Origin: Notamacropus eugenii
Lineage: Eukaryota > Chordata > Mammalia > Diprotodontia > Macropodidae
Direction: 5' to 3'
DNA: 64,000 bases
Assembly (NCBI RefSeq): GCF_028372415.1
Contig: NC_092876.1
Location: 62,148,385-62,212,384, forward strand
Below the pieces are notes generated by a model. The model searched no databases. It saw only the letters and a list, made by a program, of their open reading frames with translations, and was not told the origin of the DNA. Position 1 is the stretch's first letter. Every line of letters starts with the position of its first letter. Both the position numbers and the translations under genes were made by a program. Positions 58,331-64,000 of this stretch are shown here, piece after piece.

Positions 58331-61300
58331 CAGATTTTCAGATATGTCCAAACTTCCTGAATTCAAATAAAGTTGACAGCTAGAGATGGAGACTAAAAAG
58401 GTGTGCTACATTTTAGAATATTTGTGAGTAAATTATTTCTTGAGGCAACTCTCAGTACTAATGTCAGAAATTGCTACAAAATCGTAGTTATAAGACAAGA
58501 ATGATAAATGCTGTGAGGTAAGAAAATCCAGTGGTATAATGAAATCTTGCTTATAGCACTCAGCAGATTCCTTTGCCTCTGAATCCCTTAAGGATAGTCA
58601 GGACCTATGACTGCTCAGGGATCATGATGCAGAGGGGACAGTCTCAGCCAATTTAAGTGCTGTTTTTCTCCTTGAGAAGTAGTGCTCCTGATACTTGTTT
58701 TTGTTGGATTCTCCTTAAAGGTGGGGCATTATTGCACACAGGGATAATGTGGCTCTGGGATGCCATGGGAAGAATCCTGCATTTGGACTCAGACTATAGG
58801 GTCATGTTGTGACACTTAGAGGCTAGTCACTTGTCTTTCTGGGCATTGATTTCCTTATATGTTAATTAAGGATATTAAACACAGTCTTAAGGGCATTAAG
58901 ATGTTTCCTGGGAAGGCAGAATTATAATGTACAGAGATGGAATAAGAGTTCCAAAATTTGAACCTTAACCTGGCTCTTTCAAATGGTGCTTATGTGACCT
59001 TTGACAGGTCAGTTAACTCGGCATTTGGACCAGGGTGGTTCATCTGTCTTTTAAGTCTTAAGGCTTTAGACAAAGCAATAAGTGGGAGATAGACAAGCCA
59101 GAACCAGATCACTGCCTTGCTCCTCAGCCATTTCCAAACCATGTTACCTTCATTCTTGCCATCCTTGTCTTCTGCTGGAATTCCCTAGCTGTCCCAACAT
59201 GTCTTCCATAAAGATGTAGAAAACGCACCAGACTAAGAAAAGTCAACCATTTTTCTAGAAATTTAGACCACTTTGGCATATGTGAACACTGGGAATGGAG
59301 GCTGATGAGGAATGTACTGGGAGGAGCATTCCAGCACCCAAGGACTGAAGGTGGACCAAGGCTCAGCCTAAGAGAAAGAAGAGGAACCAGTCCCGTACTA
59401 GGGCATCACAGTCTTTTGCAGGTTGTGGGGACAGGTGTCAGTTGGCAGCTTTCTTGCTCAGTATCTGGTTTCAGGTAGTTTGCAGATTCAGGATATACTT
59501 AGGAAGCTTTCATTGCCCATGGGACAGACTTAGGAATGATTGTCAGCCCTAAGCCATGTATTGAGCTAGTAAGCTCAAAAGTGTCAGTGGCTGTATGGTG
59601 GTAATTAGAGGAACAGTGTCTCCTCTAGCCTATTCCGGACCCTGTAATGGAATAATCATGTCACGAATCCCACACCAAAGGAGAGGCTCCAGTTCTATCA
59701 CTGAAACTATGAAACTTATCTTGTTGGCTGAGAATGGCTAAATTCAGCAAGTCTATTGGAATTTCCAAATAGGAGTGTTGTTCAGACCCAGACATGGGTT
59801 AGCAAGTCTTTAAAGACCAGGAAGGAGGGCAGTGATCAGTCTTTTCCCTGGATCACAACATTTTGAAACCACTGAAAGCTTGCAGGTTCCAAGCTGCAAT
59901 CTGAACTGTCCCTAAGAACCTAGAATAGTAGCACTTAGTAGCTCAAGAAAGCAGCAGAAGGAACTAATTGGACAAAAGCTCAGTTTAGGCATTCCCCCCC
60001 AGAAGTACATAGAACTCAGCTCTAGCACCATAAAGAGTTGTTACACTGATTCAGAAGGTGGACACAAACCCAGATGAAGAGAATGACTTAAAATATCTAC
60101 AAACAAAACCTCAAAGGAAAACACAGCTTGCTCACAAATTCAACCAGATTTCCTGGATGGGTTAAAGCAAAAGTTTAAAAAAGACCTAAAAATGATTTTA
60201 AAAACCACGAGTGCTAAAACAACTACAATAAAAAGGCCAAAGAAATGAAAGTTGTAGAATAAAGAATTGGAAAGAGAACAGTTTGGCACAAGAGATACAG
60301 AAGCTTATACAAGGGGGAAAAACTCATTCAAAATTCAAATTGATCAGATAGAAATAAATGACTCGATGAAACAACCAGAAATGGCCAATCAGAAAGATGA
60401 AAAAAGAAATAGAAGAAAATGTAGGGTATCTCATAGCAAAACAAAGGACCTTAAAAATAGCACTTAAAAATCAAACTGCCCAAAATCCATGACCAAAAAA
60501 AAATAGGCTAGATATCATATTTCTAGAAACATGAGAGCAAAGTAGAAAATGCAAGCCCACTTAAAAGTCACCACCTAAAAGAAACTGCACACTGAAAACT
60601 AACAGAAATATTATAGCCCAAATCTAGAGTTTACAAGTCAAAGGAAAAATGCTGTAAGAAACTAGAACATTCAAATAATGAGCCACAGTCAGGATCACAT
60701 TATTTAGCAGCCACTACTAAAGTAATGGAGAGCTTGGAACACAATATTACAGATGGTAAAAAACAAAAAACAACAAAACAACAAACTTGGTTTACAACCA
60801 AGAATAATTTACCCAGCACAATCTTACAGGACAAAACATGGATCTTCAATGAAAAAGAGCACTGTCAGGCATAATTGGAAAAAGTCAAAGTTGAGTGGAT
60901 TCTTTTATTTACAAACAGGATTCAAGAGAAACAAAATGGTAACTATAATGGTAACCGTATGAGAGCAATCATAAGGACTCAAAAAGGACAAACTATTCTA
61001 AAATGGAGAAAAATAATATGTACCCCCTCAAACTCTATGCTTAGGGTGGTATCAGAAAAGAGTCTTAATAAAGGCTTGAGGAGTGATCCCATTATGTTTT
61101 GATGTTTAAACCTTAAAAGAAGAAAGGAAATGAAAAATAATATATGACTTAGAAGGGAAGGGGAAGGATGGGGAAAATTGTCATAATTGATGTGCTCAAG
61201 TGGAAGTCTCCAAAAAACGGGGCCAGTGATGGCTGAGCCTCACTTGGATCTAAACTGAAAAGGAGGAAAGAATACACTTGAAGTTGGATACAGAAATACA

Positions 61301-61660
61301 TTTTACTCATCAAAAGAAAGGGAAAGAGGAGAAGGAGAAGTAAGAGGGGGACAGATTAAGGGGAAGGATTAATTTTAAGTAAAACAAGCTTAAAGAGGAG
61401 GTAGGAAATATGGAATATTGGAAGACAAGTTGGAAGGAAATAGACAAATGTCTTTGTAAATGTGGTGATTCACTCAAAACTAAGGATAGGAAGTTGATTA
61501 AGAAAGCAGGATCCTATGTCTTAAGAAATTGCATACAGATTTTAAAATAATAGATTGGAGCAAATCTTTTAAACTTCAGTTGAATTATCAAAGGTAGATA
61601 GAAATCTTGATTTCAGACAAAGCAGTAGCAAAAAGTTAAATGAGAAAAATAGCAAAATTG

Positions 61661-61880
61661 ACGGCTGGGTGACATAGTAGATAAGAGTGCTGATAAATTT
61701 GACCTCAGACACTAGGTGTGTGACCCTCAGCATATCAGTTTAATACAATTTACCTCTTTCCTCATCTGTAAAATGAGCTGGAGAAGGAAATGGTAAACCA
61801 TTTCAATATCTTTGCTATGAAAACTCCAAATGGGGTCATGAAGAGTAGGACATGACCTTAAAATGACCAACTGAACCATA
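61661..61880 (+). repeat. MAR1-type marsupial SINE inside the L1 block
   Basis: GCTGGGTGACATAGTAGATA, TGACCTCAGACACTAGGTGT, TGAGCTGGAGAAGGAAATGG, AATGGGGTCATGAAGAGTAG and GACATGACC. Confidence 0.85.
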
Positions 61881-63660
61881 GACAGTGAATTATTATGAAT
61901 ACCCAAACATATATACCAATTGACATAGCATCTATATTCTTAAAAGCAAAAGTTAAATGAGTTTTATAATGAGAAAAAAACCTAGTAAAACCTTAATAAT
62001 TGGGCATGTTGGTTTAACCCTTAGACCTGGATAAATCCAATAAAAAATTAAGGATTTGGGTAGAATTTTAGAATTTAGATATTCTAGACCTGGAAATTAA
62101 TGAGAGTAAAAAGGAACACCACGTGTCTGATCCTTCACAAAAATTGACCATATATTAGACTGTCAAGCCTTGCAAATACAGAAGAACAGAAATATTAAAT
62201 ACATCTCAAATACATAAAACACTAAAATACCCTAAATACATCCTTAAAAATTACATTTCGGTAGTGGGCTTTTGAAACCAAAAGTGAAACAATTTGGGAC
62301 TAATTTAATCCTAAGGAATGATTAGATCAAAGAACGAGTCATAGTAATTTCATTACAGATAATGAAAACATTGGGAATATGCCAAGATTTTGGAAAATGT
62401 TGTATATCTAAATCTACCAATAAAAGAAGAGCAACAGATTGAGAATACAACTAGAAAACCAGTAAATTAACCTCCACTCTCAAATAACAAAATAGGAGTC
62501 CTGAAAATCAAAAGATGATGTTAATAAAAAGCCATTGAATTGATAGAACTAGGAGTTGATTTTTTTTTCTTTTTTTTTGCAGGGGGAGGGAAGTGGTAAA
62601 GAGGTGATAAAGCATTATCTAATTTGATTCAAAAAAAGAAGCCAAATAATCGGTATAAAAAAATCACAGGGAAAATCAGAACCAATCAAGAAATAGAGAA
62701 CTTTTACCTTATCACATGCCAGTAAAATAAAAAATCTAAATGAAATGCTGTAATGTTTCTAAAAACAAAATGCCTGCGTTAATGGAACAGAAATAGAGGA
62801 CTTAACCAACTTTAGAAAAAGAAACTGAGGAAATCATAAATGAAGTAGCAAAGAAAAAATACTAGATGGATTTGTATGTGAATTTATCAAAAGCTTAAGG
62901 AACAACTAATTTCATAATTTAAATACTTGGAAGTGATGGGTAAATATAGATTGATGACACATTGAATTAATTGAATTTTGACACCTTAGATGAAGCCTTG
63001 GATTTTTTAATAGTTCCTGCTGGGTTGAATTTCACATTTAAACTAAAATTAATTGTGAACTACAACCAATGAAAAATAAAAAATGATTATTAGACATTTT
63101 GTCCACGATTATTTGTCTATAAAACTGACTAAAATATATGAATATGCAAAAATATAAATTGCTCAAGTTAACAGAACAGGAAATAGAGTACTTAACCTTT
63201 CTTTAGGAAAAGAAAATGAACAAGCTATCAGTGAATTCTCAAAGAAAAAGTAACTCAGGTCCAGATGGATTTACAAAAGTGATTCAATCAAACCTTTAAA
63301 TAAACGATTCCAATACAAGTTGTTTGAGAAAAAGGTAAAGAACAGGTCCTACCAAATTCCCACTATGATAGAAGTGTAGTATTGATACCTGAAATGCTGA
63401 GTCAAAAGAAATCTACAGATCAATACCCCTAATGAATATTGAGTGAAATTTTAAATATTTACAAGGAGACTAGAAACATATCACAAAAATTATACACAAT
63501 GACCAGGCTGGATTTATTCTAGCTGGGAATGCTTGAGTGTTAAAAGATTAAGAAAACATAGATTCTTGACAGTATTAACAAAATTCATGATTACTTCAGT
63601 AGATGCAGAAAAGGCTTTTGAGAAAATTCAGCATCTATTCCTATCAAAAGTACTAGAAGG

Positions 63661-63803
63661 TGGAGTCAGGTGGGCAGCACAGTGGATATGGCTATGCAGT
63701 CAGGAGGACCTAATATAATTTAAAATCTGGCTTCAGAATTACTAGCTGTGTGATCTTGGACAAGTCACTTAACCCTGATTACCTCTACCCTTACCCCCCA
63801 ACG
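63661..63803 (+). repeat. tRNA-derived SINE inserted in L1 ORF2
   Basis: GGTGGGCAGCACAGTGGATA, GAATTACTAGCTGTGTGATC and TTGGACAAGTCACTTAACCC. It is flanked by CTAGAAGG direct repeats (63653-63660 and 63804-63811) that interrupt the reverse transcriptase frame. Confidence 0.85.
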
Positions 63804-64000
63804 CTAGAAGGCATAGGAGTAAACAACTTTCCTTAAAATCAGTAGCGTCCAATTGAAGAGCAAGAATCATCATCTTATGATGGAAACAAGCTAGAAGCCT
63901 TTTGAGCAGTGAAGGAAGGATATCCATTATCACCATTACTATTTAGTATTTTGCTAGAAGTGTTTCCAGTATAATATTATGCTAAAAATAAGAAACTGAA

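Larger units (their letters stand above)
50965..59279. other. Downstream intergenic region
   Basis: No gene is supported. Identified contents are MITE remnants (53240-53400, 54729-54962, 56806-56860), SINEs (54345-54600, 56560-56780, about 58785-59040) and CR1/L3 pieces (about 56390-56560 and 57590-58330). I see nothing specific in 51100-53230, 53540-54340, 54970-56330 or 58340-58780. Confidence 0.7.
59280..64000 (+). mobile_element. Decayed L1-type LINE (5' UTR, ORF1 and ORF2 remnants)
   Basis: The block is an A-rich plus strand. GTTTAGGCATTCCCCCC and CTCAGCTCTAGCACC (59.99-60.03 kb) precede ORF1-like sequence at about 60.1-61.1 kb. The frame at 60753-60962 includes LGLQPRIIYPAQ, resembling the L1 ORF1p C-terminal stretch with PRI.YPAK. 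After about 62.6 kb there is ORF2 reverse-transcriptase sequence: VDAEKAFEKIQHLFLSK at 63.6 kb and YPLSPLLFSILLEV at 63.93 kb. Stops and frameshifts are abundant, so it is dead. No endonuclease domain is recognisable between, so it may be a mixture of L1 and a half-L1 (HAL1) element. It runs off the window end. Confidence 0.75.

Overview
The window is one mammalian locus: the complete CDC42 gene (Rho-family small GTPase) on the + strand, in AT-rich sequence packed with old retroelements. Several interspersed repeats carry a tRNA-like SINE head joined to the tail GGAGAAGGAAATGGCAAA...AAATGGGGTCA...GAGT(T/C)GGACA(T/C)GACTGAA. I recognise this as the metatherian MAR1/Mon1-type SINE. Together with THER1/MIR-like SINEs, L2, CR1/L3 and L1 remnants, it points to a marsupial. 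I cannot name the species.

Layout. 1-2200: upstream flank made of repeat remnants. About 2200-3550: CpG island with a TATA-less promoter and non-coding exon 1 (ends 2559). 2560-35611: a 33-kb first intron with no supported gene but dozens of repeat fragments. 35612-35764: exon 2 with the start codon at 35660. 37955-38027, 43355-43464 and 43570-43767: exons 3, 4 and 5. 47613-47702 and 49217-49306: two mutually exclusive terminal exons, giving the CCIF (brain-type) and CVLL (ubiquitous) C-termini. 49307 to about 50960: the long 3' UTR. 50960-64000: intergenic repeats, ending in a decayed L1 block (about 59.3-64 kb).

Both spliced products are 191 codons, and every intron junction is GT-AG with reading frame maintained. 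No other protein-coding or RNA gene could be supported. The remaining open frames are chance frames, CpG-island frames, or pieces of L2/L1 reverse transcriptase.

The least explained structures are: a 156-bp, 97%-identical inverted repeat in intron 1; three perfect CRE palindromes around the promoter; a repeat-free 1.5 kb between the two last exons; a T23/G-tract cluster in the 3' UTR; and a possible cryptic terminal exon at about 9.36-9.53 kb. I found no convincing previously undescribed gene system. This reads as an ordinary, well-conserved vertebrate gene in a marsupial repeat landscape.
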